Below are positions 1 through 9,722 of a stretch of 11,279 bases of DNA, piece by piece. Under the pieces are notes generated by a model that saw only the letters and a list, made by a program, of their open reading frames with translations, was not told the DNA's origin and made no database searches. Source of the DNA: Flammeovirgaceae bacterium (lineage in GTDB: Bacteria; Bacteroidota; Bacteroidia; Cytophagales; Cyclobacteriaceae); NCBI GenBank assembly GCA_003228395.1, contig QIDJ01000152.1, positions 1 to 11,279 of the forward strand, read 5' to 3'. A program made the translations under genes and the position numbers. The stretch's first letter is position 1. The number at the start of each line of letters is the position of its first letter.

Positions 1-981
1 ATAGCAATACGGGTACAGGAGCCTGTGTTTGAGTCACAGACAAAAACAAAACTCGGGTCCCAAACGTTAGGGCCCGATGCGCCATCGATTCGCACGCATG
101 TCATTGAATTTGTAAAGAAGGAGCTGGACAATTACCTGCACCAATTTCCTGATACAGCAGATGCAGTGCTAAAACGTATTATGCAGTCGGAAAGGGAGCG
201 TAAAGAAATTGCCGGTATAAAGAAACTGGCCAACGACCGTGCCAAAAAAGCAAACATTCATAATAAGAAGCTTCGTGATTGCCGAATTCACCTGAATGAT
301 AAAAAAGGGGATAAGCGGGAAGAAACCATGATATTCATCACCGAGGGCGATTCAGCCAGTGGATCAATAACCAAAGCAAGGGATGTGCAAATCCAGGCCG
401 TGTTCAGTTTGCGCGGCAAGCCTCTAAATAGTTTTGGCCTCACTAAAAAAGTGGTTTATGAAAATGAAGAATTCAATTTATTGCAACATGCGTTGAATAT
501 TGAAGATGGCATTGAGGATCTCAGATACCAGAAAATAGTGATCGCTACGGATGCAGATGTAGATGGCATGCACATCCGGTTGCTTTTACTCACATTTTTT
601 CTGCAGTATTTCCCTGAACTTGTAAAACAGGGGCATGTGTTCATTCTTGAGACACCCTTATTCCGGGTAAGGAATAAAAAAGAAACCATTTACTGTTATA
701 ATGAATCGGAAAAACAGGATGCCATACGTAAACTTGGTGGCAAAACCGAGATTACACGGTTTAAAGGGCTTGGTGAAATTTCACCTGATGAGTTTGGCGG
801 GTTTATTGGTGAAAACATAATGCTGGAACCTATTATTCTTCAGGAAAACACGAGTGTCGAAAAACTTTTATCATTTTATATGGGCAAGAATACTCCTGAC
901 CGACAGAATTTTATCATAGATAAATTACGCGTTGAAAAGGATGTTATCGTGGAAAAACCGGAAAAAGAGCTTGTGGGATGA
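1..981 (+). CDS. parE: DNA topoisomerase IV subunit B, C-terminal part (5' truncated by window edge)
   Basis: ParE is the ATPase/TOPRIM subunit of topoisomerase IV, the type IIA enzyme that decatenates daughter chromosomes together with ParC. The reading frame is already open at base 1 (it begins [15 protein letters not shown]), so the gene starts upstream; 326 residues are visible. An in-frame GTG at 25 is internal, because the [15 protein letters not shown] segment before and after it is the usual GyrB/ParE motif. The ATPase domain is missing, while the TOPRIM domain is complete: EGDSASGS (catalytic Glu codon at 343), RGKPLNSFG, and DADVDGMH (metal-binding DxDxD from 550). [13 protein letters not shown] follows, and the C-terminal tail is short. 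The next gene being parC rather than gyrA supports ParE over GyrB. The stop codon overlaps the parC start (ATGA, 978-981), which suggests translational coupling and equal subunit supply. Confidence 0.96.
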   Translation: MAIRVQEPVFESQTKTKLGSQTLGPDAPSIRTHVIEFVKKELDNYLHQFPDTADAVLKRIMQSERERKEIAGIKKLANDRAKKANIHNKKLRDCRIHLNDKKGDKREETMIFITEGDSASGSITKARDVQIQAVFSLRGKPLNSFGLTKKVVYENEEFNLLQHALNIEDGIEDLRYQKIVIATDADVDGMHIRLLLLTFFLQYFPELVKQGHVFILETPLFRVRNKKETIYCYNESEKQDAIRKLGGKTEITRFKGLGEISPDEFGGFIGENIMLEPIILQENTSVEKLLSFYMGKNTPDRQNFIIDKLRVEKDVIVEKPEKELVG

Positions 982-3671
982 ATGAAGATAATAATAAACA
1001 TAATGGCAGGGAGCTACCTGAAGATGATCCGTTACACGATGTAAAGCCTGTATCCGGAATGTATCAGGACTGGTTTCTTGATTATGCGTCGTATGTTATT
1101 TTAGAAAGAGCTGTTCCTGCGATTGAAGACGGGCTTAAGCCAGTGCAGCGCAGAATCATGCATGCAATGAAAGTGATGGATGACGGCCGTTTTAACAAGG
1201 TGGCCAACATCATCGGAGCAACCATGCAATATCATCCGCACGGTGATGCGTCTATAGGAGATGCCATGGTTAACATGGGCCAGAAAGACCTGCTCATCGA
1301 AACGCAGGGTAACTGGGGCGATATACGTACGGGCGATAGCGCCGCAGCACCCAGGTATATTGAAGCCCGCCTTTCAAAATTTGCGTTGGAAGTGGTTTTT
1401 AATTCTAAAACCACAACATGGCAGCTCTCTTATGACGGTCGTAAAAAAGAACCCGTTACGTTGCCCGTTAAGTTTCCGCTGTTACTGGCACAGGGTGTGG
1501 AAGGAATTGCAGTTGGTTTGTCAACCCGGGTGCTGCCGCACAATTTCATCGAACTGATAAAAGCGTCTATCGACATACTAAAAGGTAAAAAATCCAGGTT
1601 ATATCCTGACTTCCCAACCGGTGGCCAGGCCGACTTTTCTGAATATAATGAAGGACTCCGCGGGGGCAGGGTAAAAGTACGGGCAAAAATTGAACAGGTT
1701 GATAAGAAGACACTCATTATATGCGACATCCCTTTCTCCACTACTACCACCGGCCTGATCGAATCGATAATAAAAGCAAATGATAAGGGCAAGATTAAAA
1801 TCAAACACGTTGTTGACAATACCGCACGTGATGTGGAGATATTGATCACCCTGGCTCCGGGGCAGTCGCCTGATATCACGATCGATGCGCTGTATGCGTT
1901 TACAGATTGTGAAATCTCTATTTCACCCAATGCATGCGTAATTGTGGACGACAAACCACAATTTCTTTCGGTAAATAAAATTCTCAGATTTAACACGGAA
2001 CAAACCGTTGATCTTCTTACGCGCGAGCTTGAAATCCGCCAGGAGGAATTAATGGAAAAAATACTTTTTTCAAGTCTTGAAAAAATATTTATTGAAAACC
2101 GTATTTACCGTGATATCGAGGAGTGTGAAACCTGGGAGTCTGTTATTGACGCGATTAACAAAGGACTGGAACCTTTTAAAAGTGATTTTTATCGCGAAAT
2201 CACGGAGGATGATATTGTAAGACTTACAGAGATTAAAATCAAACGGATTTCAAGATTCGATGCCTTAAAGGCCGACGAAGCTTTGAATAAGCTGGCGGCA
2301 GAGCTTGAAGAAGTTAAGAGGTACCTCGCCGACATTACGGGGTATGCCATCAGTTATTTTAAGAACTTACTTGAAAAATACGGAAAGGGCAGGGAACGGA
2401 AAACGGAAATCAAATCGTTTGAAAAAATCTCATCCACCATCGTTGCGGCTAACAATGCAAAGCTCTATATAAACCGTGCTGACGGCTTTGTTGGTTACGG
2501 GTTAAAAAAAGATGAATACATAGCCGATTGTTCTGATATCGACGACATTCTTGTAATGCGAAGAGATGGGAAATGTATGGTTTCGCGTATATCAGACAAG
2601 ATGTTTATGGGGAAAAACATTATGTATGCCGGTGTATGGAAAAAGGGGGATGAACGTATGGTTTACAACGCGGTGTATGTTGATGGCAACTCGGGAAAGA
2701 CCATGGTTAAGCGGTTTAATGTGCTGGCCATCACCCGTGATAAAGAATACGATTTAACAAAAGGACACAGTGGTTCAAAAATGCTTTACCTGTCGGCTAA
2801 TCCAAACGGTGAAGCAGAAGTAATAACCGTAAAGCTTACCGCAGGCTGTAAAGCAAGAAAGAAAGTTTTCGACTTTGATTTCAGCGCACTGGAGGTAAAA
2901 GGCCGGGGAGCAGGTGGCAATATTCTGACAAAGTATCCGGTGCGGAAAGTTGAGATTAAATCCGAAGGCATTTCGACCCTGAGCGGTCTTGATATTTGGT
3001 ATGATGAGTCAGTGGGTAGGTTAAATAAGGATGAAAGAGGCGTTTTTATAGGTACATTTAACAGGGAGGACAAAATACTGGCTGTATTGCGGGATGGCAC
3101 GTATATGCTTACCGGTTACGAGCTTACTAATCGCTACGAGCAGGAAAAAATAGTATGGATTGGCAGATTTGATCCGGATCTGGTTGTATCGGCCGTCTAT
3201 TATGACGGCGAAACCAAACAACATTTTGTAAAACGATTCAGGATCGAAACACAAACCACCAATAAGCCGTTTGGCTTTATAAGCGAAAACCAGGGAAGCA
3301 AGCTCGAAGTTGTTACGCTGGCAGCAAATCCTGTGGTCGAATTGGAGGTGATAAAAGGGAAAGAACGGACCAAAACAAAAGAAACGATCACCCTTTCGGA
3401 TATCATAGATGTAAAAGGATGGAAAGCAACGGGCAACAGGCTGACATCACACAAAGTGAAAAAAATCTGGCTTGAGCAAACCGAAACGAATTTCGAAAGC
3501 AGTAAAAAAGGAATCAGAACGGTTGATGTTGGCAAAAAAGTTACCAGGGAAAAGCGAAAGGAAGAAATGGAGAAATCAAAAAAAGAAAGTAAAACCGAAA
3601 AAAAAAGTAAAGGCAGAGATAATGGAAATGAAACATTTGGTATCGGCACCACCATTGAACTGGACTTTTAG
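978..3671 (+). CDS. parC: DNA topoisomerase IV subunit A
   Basis: This is the DNA-cleaving subunit of topoisomerase IV, partner of ParE; 897 residues. The N-terminal winged-helix/tower domain carries GLKPVQRRI (residues 52-60), the quinolone-region motif [11 protein letters not shown] (85-95) and APRYIEARL with the catalytic tyrosine at Y127 (codon 1356) beside R126. A coiled-coil/tower segment spans roughly 350-500. The C-terminal beta-pinwheel covers about 500-835 and contains no canonical GyrA box (QRRGGKG), which favours ParC over GyrA. Two related motifs occur in it: [12 protein letters not shown] near 640 and [12 protein letters not shown] near 812. A Lys/Glu-rich linker (about 838-880) leads to the terminal [10 protein letters not shown]. 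The residue matching E. coli ParC Ser80 is Ala91, and Glu84 matches Asp95. The ATG overlaps the parE stop by 4 nt, and trmH follows after 11 nt. An A9 run lies at 3598-3606. Confidence 0.96.
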   Translation: MNEDNNKHNGRELPEDDPLHDVKPVSGMYQDWFLDYASYVILERAVPAIEDGLKPVQRRIMHAMKVMDDGRFNKVANIIGATMQYHPHGDASIGDAMVNMGQKDLLIETQGNWGDIRTGDSAAAPRYIEARLSKFALEVVFNSKTTTWQLSYDGRKKEPVTLPVKFPLLLAQGVEGIAVGLSTRVLPHNFIELIKASIDILKGKKSRLYPDFPTGGQADFSEYNEGLRGGRVKVRAKIEQVDKKTLIICDIPFSTTTTGLIESIIKANDKGKIKIKHVVDNTARDVEILITLAPGQSPDITIDALYAFTDCEISISPNACVIVDDKPQFLSVNKILRFNTEQTVDLLTRELEIRQEELMEKILFSSLEKIFIENRIYRDIEECETWESVIDAINKGLEPFKSDFYREITEDDIVRLTEIKIKRISRFDALKADEALNKLAAELEEVKRYLADITGYAISYFKNLLEKYGKGRERKTEIKSFEKISSTIVAANNAKLYINRADGFVGYGLKKDEYIADCSDIDDILVMRRDGKCMVSRISDKMFMGKNIMYAGVWKKGDERMVYNAVYVDGNSGKTMVKRFNVLAITRDKEYDLTKGHSGSKMLYLSANPNGEAEVITVKLTAGCKARKKVFDFDFSALEVKGRGAGGNILTKYPVRKVEIKSEGISTLSGLDIWYDESVGRLNKDERGVFIGTFNREDKILAVLRDGTYMLTGYELTNRYEQEKIVWIGRFDPDLVVSAVYYDGETKQHFVKRFRIETQTTNKPFGFISENQGSKLEVVTLAANPVVELEVIKGKERTKTKETITLSDIIDVKGWKATGNRLTSHKVKKIWLEQTETNFESSKKGIRTVDVGKKVTREKRKEEMEKSKKESKTEKKSKGRDNGNETFGIGTTIELDF

Positions 3672-3682
3672 GAAACAATAAA

Positions 3683-4366
3683 ATGAACCGGGATGAAAAG
3701 CGCAATCTGATTAACTACCTTGGAGAATTTATCAGCGATAATAAAAAATCACTGATCGAAGAAAAACTTGGTAAAAGGACACGATATATTACCGTTGTTC
3801 TGGAAGATATATACAATCCTCATAATACAAGCGCCGTAATAAGAAGCTGTGAATGTTTCGGAATCCAGGATTTACATGTAGTAGAACAAAGAAATGCCTG
3901 CCAATTGAATCCGGGAGTTACGCGCGGGTCATCAAAATGGATCAGTTTGTACCGGTACAATAAAGAGCAAGACGACAACACGGGCAAGTGTATTCGTAAA
4001 TTGAAAAACAGAGGATACCGGCTCGTAGCAGCAACACCTGACGATAGCAGCATTCCGGTGAATGAATATAAGCTGGAGTCGCCGGTTGCACTTTTTTTTG
4101 GTACCGAAATGATAGGGCTTTCGGATAAGTTGTTAAATCAAATGGATGAAGCTATACATATTCCAATGCATGGATTTACCGGTAGTTTCAATATTTCGGT
4201 TAGCGTGGCTTTATGTTTGTATGAATTCACAAACAAACTCGCTGCTTCAGATTTAAACTGGGGATTGGATGAGGCTCAGACGGCTGAATTACGGTTGGCC
4301 TGGTACAAAAAAGTAATAAAAAAATCGGCGCTTCTGGAAAAGGATTTTTTCGATATGCACAAGTAA
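3683..4366 (+). CDS. trmH: SpoU/TrmH-family RNA 2'-O-methyltransferase, probably tRNA Gm18
   Basis: A 227-residue SPOUT methyltransferase. The family transfers a methyl group from S-adenosylmethionine to a ribose 2'-OH. TrmH proper modifies G18 in the tRNA D-loop. All three SpoU motifs are visible: motif 1 NPHNTSAVIRSCECFG (45-60) with the expected catalytic Arg at R54 and Asn at N48; motif 2 ALFFGTEMIGLSD (136-148) with Glu142; motif 3 IPMHGFTGSFNISVSVALCLYE (160-181) with Asn170 in the knotted SAM-binding region. Overall length and the motif 1 form (DIYNPHNTSAVIR) resemble TrmH more than RlmB or TrmL, and no extra N-terminal substrate domain like that of RlmB is present. The substrate is inferred from resemblance. 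The start has a modest AGGA at 3670-3673, overlapping the parC stop. It is probably cotranscribed with parC and sanA. Confidence 0.88.
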   Translation: MNRDEKRNLINYLGEFISDNKKSLIEEKLGKRTRYITVVLEDIYNPHNTSAVIRSCECFGIQDLHVVEQRNACQLNPGVTRGSSKWISLYRYNKEQDDNTGKCIRKLKNRGYRLVAATPDDSSIPVNEYKLESPVALFFGTEMIGLSDKLLNQMDEAIHIPMHGFTGSFNISVSVALCLYEFTNKLAASDLNWGLDEAQTAELRLAWYKKVIKKSALLEKDFFDMHK

Positions 4367-4377
4367 TATTTTTTCGT

Positions 4378-5019
4378 ATGCAAGTACCTGGTTGGTTAGT
4401 TAAAGCAATGGCAGGCGTTGTTGGTACTGCTTTTCTGTTTATTCTCACTTTAAATGTGTGGATAGTGCGTTCTACCAGCAACCGTGTATTTGAAGATTTT
4501 GAGTGTATTCCTTCAAATAAAGTCGGTTTAGTACTGGGAACAACTCACAAACTAAAGTCTGGAAAGGAAAACCCGTATTTTATATCGAGGATCAAAACGG
4601 CAGCCATGTTGTATCATAAAGGTAAAATCAAGCATATCATTTTAAGCGGAGATAACCACACCAGGTATTATAATGAACCACTCCAAATGAAAACGGCATT
4701 ACTGGCACAGGATGTGCCTGAAGATGACATTACACTCGATTATGCCGGGTTCCGTACACTGGATTCAGTAGTGCGCAGCAAAGAAATATTCGGGCAGGAC
4801 AGCGTTACCATTATCACCCAACGGTTTCACACCTACCGGGCATTGTTTATTAGTGAATACTATGCCGTTAATGCAGTGGCCATTGTGGCCGATGACATAT
4901 CTTTTCCTGGTTCCGTACCGATGACTTTACGGGAAATAGTAGCCAGGCCTCTTGCCGTAATTGATTTGTATATATTTAAAAAAACACCTCATCATCTCGG
5001 AAAGAAGGAATACCTCTGA
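4378..5019 (+). CDS. sanA: SanA-like DUF218/YdcF-family membrane-anchored envelope protein
   Basis: A 213-residue protein with one N-terminal hydrophobic segment (about residues 9-30, MAGVVGTAFLFILTLNVWIV) that should act as a signal anchor, leaving a periplasmic DUF218 domain. Family signatures are VGLVLGTTHKLKSG, the IILSGDN motif, the very SanA-like LDYAGFRTLDSVVRSKEIF, ITQRFHTYRALFI, and the C-terminal DLYIFKKTPHHLG. In E. coli SanA is linked to envelope barrier function (vancomycin exclusion at high temperature); its biochemical activity is not settled, and the same caution applies here. The start at 4378 is 11 nt after trmH. A second ATG at 4408 would shorten the anchor's N-terminus. 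Neither has a Shine-Dalgarno sequence, so the start is not certain. The tight spacing suggests it belongs to the parE-parC-trmH transcript. Confidence 0.85.
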   Translation: MQVPGWLVKAMAGVVGTAFLFILTLNVWIVRSTSNRVFEDFECIPSNKVGLVLGTTHKLKSGKENPYFISRIKTAAMLYHKGKIKHIILSGDNHTRYYNEPLQMKTALLAQDVPEDDITLDYAGFRTLDSVVRSKEIFGQDSVTIITQRFHTYRALFISEYYAVNAVAIVADDISFPGSVPMTLREIVARPLAVIDLYIFKKTPHHLGKKEYL

Positions 5020-5028
5020 ACGGGAACT

Positions 5029-5097
5029 ATTTAAGCTGTTTTGACGTATTCTGAAATATTCATCCGCAAGTAAATAAGGGCCGATCCAAGCTTAAAT
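5029..5097 (+). repeat. 9-bp inverted repeat enclosing the leader and overlapping the DUF5686 start codon
   Basis: The arms ATTTAAGCT (5029-5037) and AGCTTAAAT (5089-5097) are perfect reverse complements separated by 51 nt. The right arm takes in the first two bases of the ATG at 5096. In RNA, the pairing would place the start codon in a helix. The stem is AT-rich and the loop long, so a regulatory role is only inferred. Confidence 0.45.
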
Positions 5098-7612
5098 GAC
5101 AAATAAACTATATCTATGTTTTATATGCGTCCTGCTCCTGGTTTCTGCTTCAGATATTGTTGGTCAGACCAGACACATTATTCGCGGAAAGGTAATTGAT
5201 GCTGATAACGGCGATCCGGTGCCATTTGCCAATATATATTTCAAAAATTCAACCACCGGAGCCACTACCGATTTTCAGGGTTATTATGAACTGACTACTA
5301 CTACGACTCCGGGCGACACACTGATTGCTTCCTATATTGGCTATATCACACAGGAAATTCCATTCATTTTATCATCTGAACCGGCCATTATTAATTTTCA
5401 GCTTCAGGAAGATATCGTGAATCTGCAGGAGGTGGTTTTTTTCGCAGGTGAAAATCCGGCATTTCCGATCATGAGGAATGTGATCAAAAATAAAAGCAAA
5501 AACGACAAACGTAATCTTGATGCCTATGAGTATGAAACCTACACCAAGATCGAGGTAGATATTGACAACTTGTCAGAGAAATTCAGACAGAATAATGAAA
5601 TTATGCGCCAGATTTCCCAGGTGCTCGATAGTATTGAAGTGATCGCCGGTGAAAACGGTAAACCCGTATTACCCATTTTTATTTCAGAAGCCATTTCGGA
5701 ATTTTATTATAAAAAGAACCCCCGTTTCAGGTACGAAAACATTATTAAGACAAAAATGTCGGGTATTGGCATTACTGATGGTACGCTGACTTCACAGGTA
5801 ATCGGTTCTACATTTCAGGAGTATAATTTTTATCAAAACTGGCTGAACATCGTTGAAAAAGAGTTTATATCACCCATCGCTGACGGCTGGAAAGCCAACT
5901 ACGAGTATGAACTTAAGGATAGTGTGTACCTGGGTGATTATTACTGCTACAGGCTCGATGTATTTCCAAAACGGGAACACGACCTGGCTTTCAGGGGAAC
6001 AATCTGGATTGACAAAAAAACGTATGCACTGAAACAGGTGGATTTGTCAATTGACCGGAAAGCCAATTTAAACTGGATAGAAAAAATAAAGATCAAGCAG
6101 GAACTTGAGCCAACGACGGCTGGTGCCTGGATGCCTGTAAAAACGCGTGTTTTAGTTGATGTCGGTGAGGTTACGAATGATATGGCCGGAATATTGACAA
6201 AATTTTATGTATCGGTGAAAGATATTAAAGTGAATGTGCCTCATGAAGATTCATTTTACCGTCTGCCTTTGGTAATGGATGAAGATGTAAGAATGTTTGA
6301 TGAATATTACTGGTCACAACACCGTCATGATTCACTTTCGTCAACGGAGATAAATGTGTTTCAGATGATTGATACGTTAAAAACCATTCCGGCAGTAAAA
6401 ACGGCAACGGATTTGACAAAGTTTGTTGTTAGTGGCTACTACAAGATTGGTAAATTCGATCTTGGGCCCTGGGTGGTGGGGTATGCGGCTAACAATATCG
6501 AAGGTTTCCGTCTTGGATATGGGATGCGCACCAATATGAATTTCAGCCGTAAATGGATCTTTAAAGGTACGGTAGGGTACGGATTCGGGGATGAAGCATG
6601 GAAGTACACAATCGCTGCAGAGTACCTGATTAACAGGAAACCATGGACCAAGATCGGAGTGGAAACCCGGAAAGAAATTGATCAGGTGTTTATACTCACT
6701 AATGACATCCCATTTAACAGTTTACTTTATGCCTATACGCGGTTTGGAGAGTTTACCAAACCTTTTTTAAGCTATACGAACCGTATTTATTTTGAAAGCC
6801 AGATCGGCGCCGGCCTTACACAGAAAGTATTTTTAAAGAATGGTTATTTCGAACCCTTATATGATTTTGAGTATTTTAAAAATCCGGATTCGGTAGATCC
6901 AACACTGCAAAGCAATATGAACATTACCGAAGTTGGGTTTGAAACCCGGTACGCACGCGATGAGCTATTTGTGATCAACGACAACGAACGTATAAGTCTG
7001 GGTTCGGTCAGGTCGCCGGCGATTACTTTTCGATACACCATCGGGATAAAAAATGCCCTTGAAAGTGATTTTTCTTATCACAAACTGGAATTAAAAATTG
7101 TGAAAAATCAAAAGATGGGCGCATTAGGTACAGCCAGGCTTCAGCTTACCGGAGGTTATATTTTCGGTCAGTTGCCTTATCCATTACTCAAAAACTACAT
7201 TGGAAATGAATCCCCGTTTTATTTCAGTTTTGCCTATAACCTTATGAATTTTTCCGAATTCACGAGCGATCAGTATGTCGCCTTAAGGTATAACCATAAT
7301 TTCCAGGGCCGCATTCTTAACCGCATCCCGCTGATGAAAAAGCTCAAATGGAGGCTGGTGGCTAATGCTAATATTCTATGGGGTGATCTGCGGCAGGAAA
7401 ACCTGGATATCATACCACCGAAAGATATTTTCGGTATCACGTTATATCCGTTTAAATGGCTTGACCCGCGTGTTCCTTATGTTGAATTGGGCTATGGTGT
7501 AGAAAATATATTCAGGATTGGACGGGTTGATTTTTTTCACCGGCTTACTTACAGGGATGACCCGAGGGTAAGTGATTTTGGTGTAAAAATCAGTTTTCAA
7601 TTTGTTTTATGA
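5096..7612 (+). CDS. DUF5686 outer-membrane beta-barrel protein with N-terminal carboxypeptidase-regulatory-like domain
   Basis: An 838-residue protein of a family common in Bacteroidota and not characterised biochemically as far as I know. Residues 1-24 form a Sec signal peptide (hydrophobic [12 protein letters not shown], cleavage likely near VGQ|T) with no lipobox cysteine. Residues about 28-112 are a carboxypeptidase-D regulatory-like Ig fold ([20 protein letters not shown], then [15 protein letters not shown]), the same domain found at the front of SusC-type receptors. The DUF5686 signature follows ([25 protein letters not shown], 122-146). The second half is rich in alternating aromatic/polar strands, and the chain ends ISFQFVL, fitting an outer-membrane barrel. 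No TonB box or plug domain was recognised. Length is normal for the family. It is separated from sanA by 76 nt, without a clear Shine-Dalgarno sequence, and overlaps no confirmed gene. Confidence 0.9.
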   Translation: MTNKLYLCFICVLLLVSASDIVGQTRHIIRGKVIDADNGDPVPFANIYFKNSTTGATTDFQGYYELTTTTTPGDTLIASYIGYITQEIPFILSSEPAIINFQLQEDIVNLQEVVFFAGENPAFPIMRNVIKNKSKNDKRNLDAYEYETYTKIEVDIDNLSEKFRQNNEIMRQISQVLDSIEVIAGENGKPVLPIFISEAISEFYYKKNPRFRYENIIKTKMSGIGITDGTLTSQVIGSTFQEYNFYQNWLNIVEKEFISPIADGWKANYEYELKDSVYLGDYYCYRLDVFPKREHDLAFRGTIWIDKKTYALKQVDLSIDRKANLNWIEKIKIKQELEPTTAGAWMPVKTRVLVDVGEVTNDMAGILTKFYVSVKDIKVNVPHEDSFYRLPLVMDEDVRMFDEYYWSQHRHDSLSSTEINVFQMIDTLKTIPAVKTATDLTKFVVSGYYKIGKFDLGPWVVGYAANNIEGFRLGYGMRTNMNFSRKWIFKGTVGYGFGDEAWKYTIAAEYLINRKPWTKIGVETRKEIDQVFILTNDIPFNSLLYAYTRFGEFTKPFLSYTNRIYFESQIGAGLTQKVFLKNGYFEPLYDFEYFKNPDSVDPTLQSNMNITEVGFETRYARDELFVINDNERISLGSVRSPAITFRYTIGIKNALESDFSYHKLELKIVKNQKMGALGTARLQLTGGYIFGQLPYPLLKNYIGNESPFYFSFAYNLMNFSEFTSDQYVALRYNHNFQGRILNRIPLMKKLKWRLVANANILWGDLRQENLDIIPPKDIFGITLYPFKWLDPRVPYVELGYGVENIFRIGRVDFFHRLTYRDDPRVSDFGVKISFQFVL

Positions 7613-7651
7613 TTATCCATTTCGTCAACGATGTCTGAAATCCTTGTTAGG

Positions 7652-7682
7652 TTGCTGTCTGCCGGGATTTGTTGCATATTTG
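7652..7682 (+). promoter_or_regulatory. thrS promoter, Bacteroidota type
   Basis: TTG at 7652-7654, a 20-nt spacer, and CATATTTG at 7675-7682 match the Bacteroidota sigma-70-like consensus TTG-n(17-23)-TAnnTTTG at all but one base. Transcription should start near 7688-7691, leaving a leader of about 30 nt before the ATG at 7719. This position also argues against any thrS start upstream of 7719. Confidence 0.65.
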
Positions 7683-7718
7683 CGGTGTAAACAAAAGCGT
7701 CTTAATTTATACTATTTA

Positions 7719-9659
7719 ATGAGTGAGGAAAAAATAAATATTACCCTTCCCGATGGGAGCAAAAAGGTATATAAAAAAGGAGTTACGGGTTTGGATATTG
7801 CCCGGAGCATCAGCGAAGGACTTGCAAGAAATGTGCTTGCTGTAAAGGTAAATGATGAGCTATGGGATGCTTCCAGGCATATCAATAGAGATGCTGAAAT
7901 TTACCTGCTGACATGGAATGACGAAGGTGGAAAATATGCATTCTGGCACTCATCTGCACATCTGATGGCCGAAGCGCTGGAGAGCCTTTATCCCGGAATA
8001 AAATTCGGTATAGGACCTCCTGTTGAAAACGGATTTTACTACGATGTTGATTTTGGCGACATGGAATTCAGCTCTGATGAGCTTGAACAGGTGGAGCAAA
8101 AAATGCAGGAACTTGCCAGGCAAAAAAATGAATATTTCCGGGAAGAAATAGGCAAAAAGGATGCGATAGAATTTTTTCGTGAGAAGGGAGATGCGTATAA
8201 ACTGGAATTGCTTGAGGACCTTCAGGATGGCGAAATCACATTTTATAAGCAGGGTGACTTTACAGATCTTTGCAAGGGGCCACATTTACCGGATACAGGC
8301 TTTATCAAAGCCATTAAGCTGCTGAATGTTGCCGGCGCATACTGGCGCGGAGATGAAAAGAGGAAACAGTTAACTCGTATATACGGCATCACATTTCCGA
8401 AACAAAAGGAGCTGAAAGAATACCTCGAAAAACTCGAAGAAGCAAAAAAACGTGATCACCGTAAGCTGGGACGGGAACTTGAATTATTTGCTTTTTCTGA
8501 AAAAGTAGGGATGGGGCTGCCATTGTGGCTTCCCAAAGGAGCCGTTTTAAGAGAGCGTCTTATAAATTTCATGAAAGATGCACAAGTTAAAGCTGGTTAT
8601 GAACCGGTGGCAACGCCACATATCGGGAGCAAAGAACTTTACATTACATCAGGCCATTACGATAAATATGGCGGCGATTCCTTTCAGCCGATTCAAACCC
8701 CGCACGATGGCGAGGAGTTTATGCTCAAACCTATGAACTGTCCGCATCATTGTGAGATATACAAAGTAAGGCCCCGGTCATACAAAGAGTTGCCTGTCCG
8801 TTATGCGGAGTTTGGAACGGTGTACCGTTATGAGCAACATGGGGAACTACACGGCCTTACCCGTGTAAGGGGATTTACACAGGATGATGCGCATATTTTT
8901 TGCAGGCCGGACCAGGTGAAGGATGAATTCAAGAAGGTAATTGACCTGGTGTTGCATGTATTTAAATCACTTGGATTTAATGATTATACTGCCCAGATAT
9001 CGCTTCGGGATCCGGATGATATGGAAAAGTACATGGGAGAGGATGAACTTTGGAATCGTGCAGAAAAAGAAATTCAGGAGGCAGCTGAGGAAAAAGGTCT
9101 GGCAACGGTGACGGTTATTGGCGAAGCAGCATTTTATGGACCTAAGCTGGATTTTATGGTACGTGATGCGATTGGAAGAAACTGGCAATTGGGCACCATA
9201 CAGGTAGATTACAACCTGCCGGAAAGGTTCGATCTGGAATATGTAGGGGCTGATAATCAGCGTCATCGTCCGGTTATGATCCATCGTGCGCCATTTGGTT
9301 CGCTGGAACGGTTTATTGCCGTGCTGATCGAACATTGCGCAGGTAATTTTCCTCTATGGCTTGCTCCGGATCAAATTGCTGTTCTACCGATCTCTGAAAA
9401 ATTTGGCGACTACGCCCATAAAGTGTACGAAAAACTGAAAGCTACAGGTATAAGCGGAATTTTAGACGACCGTGATGAAAAAATAGGACGGAAGATCAGA
9501 GATGCCGAGCTTCAGAAGATTCCGTTTATGCTTATTGTAGGTGAAAAAGAAGAAAATAACAGGCAGGTGAGTGTTCGAAGGCATCGTGAAGGCGATAAAG
9601 GAAGTTATACGCTGGAAGACTTTATTACAATGTTCCGAAAAGAAACTTCAACCTTTTGA
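7719..9659 (+). CDS. thrS: Threonine-tRNA ligase
   Basis: Cytoplasmic class II aminoacyl-tRNA synthetase that charges tRNA-Thr and edits Ser-tRNA-Thr; 646 residues, close to the bacterial norm. Domains: TGS (about 4-64, [13 protein letters not shown]); editing domain with HSSAH (H77, H81) and DLCKGPH (C185, H189), all four editing residues kept; catalytic core with motif 2 around [21 protein letters not shown] (370-390), zinc ligands C341 (MNCPHH), H392 (DDAHIF) and H522, and motif 3 FGSLERF; then the anticodon-binding domain (about 548-646, [11 protein letters not shown]). The frame is open upstream to an ATG at 7602, but that extension (a cysteine-rich, non-conserved 39 residues) contains the promoter and overlaps the DUF5686 stop, so [10 protein letters not shown] at 7719 is chosen. 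No Shine-Dalgarno is visible. It leads the conserved thrS-infC-rpmI-rplT order. Confidence 0.97.
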   Translation: MSEEKINITLPDGSKKVYKKGVTGLDIARSISEGLARNVLAVKVNDELWDASRHINRDAEIYLLTWNDEGGKYAFWHSSAHLMAEALESLYPGIKFGIGPPVENGFYYDVDFGDMEFSSDELEQVEQKMQELARQKNEYFREEIGKKDAIEFFREKGDAYKLELLEDLQDGEITFYKQGDFTDLCKGPHLPDTGFIKAIKLLNVAGAYWRGDEKRKQLTRIYGITFPKQKELKEYLEKLEEAKKRDHRKLGRELELFAFSEKVGMGLPLWLPKGAVLRERLINFMKDAQVKAGYEPVATPHIGSKELYITSGHYDKYGGDSFQPIQTPHDGEEFMLKPMNCPHHCEIYKVRPRSYKELPVRYAEFGTVYRYEQHGELHGLTRVRGFTQDDAHIFCRPDQVKDEFKKVIDLVLHVFKSLGFNDYTAQISLRDPDDMEKYMGEDELWNRAEKEIQEAAEEKGLATVTVIGEAAFYGPKLDFMVRDAIGRNWQLGTIQVDYNLPERFDLEYVGADNQRHRPVMIHRAPFGSLERFIAVLIEHCAGNFPLWLAPDQIAVLPISEKFGDYAHKVYEKLKATGISGILDDRDEKIGRKIRDAELQKIPFMLIVGEKEENNRQVSVRRHREGDKGSYTLEDFITMFRKETSTF

Positions 9660-9684
9660 TTTAATTCGAAATTAGTGATATTTG
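9656..9684 (+). promoter_or_regulatory. infC-rpmI-rplT promoter, Bacteroidota type
   Basis: TTG at 9656-9658 (within TTTTG, overlapping the thrS stop codon), an 18-nt spacer, and GATATTTG at 9677-9684 fit TTG-n-TAnnTTTG with one mismatch. The expected start near 9690 gives a leader of about 30 nt. The spacer contains a small inverted repeat TAATT-CGA-AATTA (9662-9674) that could be an operator or chance. Confidence 0.6.
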
Positions 9685-9707
9685 CAGCCTTATTTTAAAA
9701 CCCAAAA

Positions 9708-9722
9708 AAGGAGGTAACAATC
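9708..9722 (+). promoter_or_regulatory. Perfect Shine-Dalgarno with AUC start codon of infC
   Basis: AAGGAGGT (9708-9715) is fully complementary to the 16S anti-Shine-Dalgarno ACCUCCUU. Five bases separate GGAGG (9710-9714) from ATC at 9720-9722. No ATG, GTG or TTG lies in the open frame between the upstream TAA (9696-9698) and residue 33 of the protein. This pair therefore decides the start. No other gene in the window has a comparable ribosome-binding site. Confidence 0.8.

Noticed and set aside
1430..1996. Long minus-strand open frame antisense to parC (188 codons)
   Set aside because: It lies wholly within the conserved ParC reading frame and its product shows no family features; it is a codon-bias shadow.
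3472..3681. Plus-strand open frame overlapping the parC 3' end
   Set aside because: It is an out-of-frame reading of the Lys/Glu-rich tail. It matters only as the frame reached after a possible A9 slip, and is not a gene.
4952..4978. Possible promoter (TTG, 16-nt spacer, TATATTTA) inside the sanA 3' end
   Set aside because: The spacer is below the usual 17-23 nt and the -7 box lacks its final G; AT-rich coding sequence produces such matches easily. It remains a possibility for the DUF5686 gene.
7573..7592. Hairpin TGATTTT/AAAATCA followed by T-rich sequence at the end of the DUF5686 gene
   Set aside because: The 7-bp stem is almost entirely A/T, lies within the last codons and the T-run is interrupted; too weak to call a terminator.
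7602..7718. In-frame upstream extension of thrS (39 residues from an ATG at 7602)
   Set aside because: It overlaps the DUF5686 stop, is cysteine-rich and unlike the ThrRS N-terminus, and contains the predicted thrS promoter; [10 protein letters not shown] at 7719 begins the TGS domain properly.
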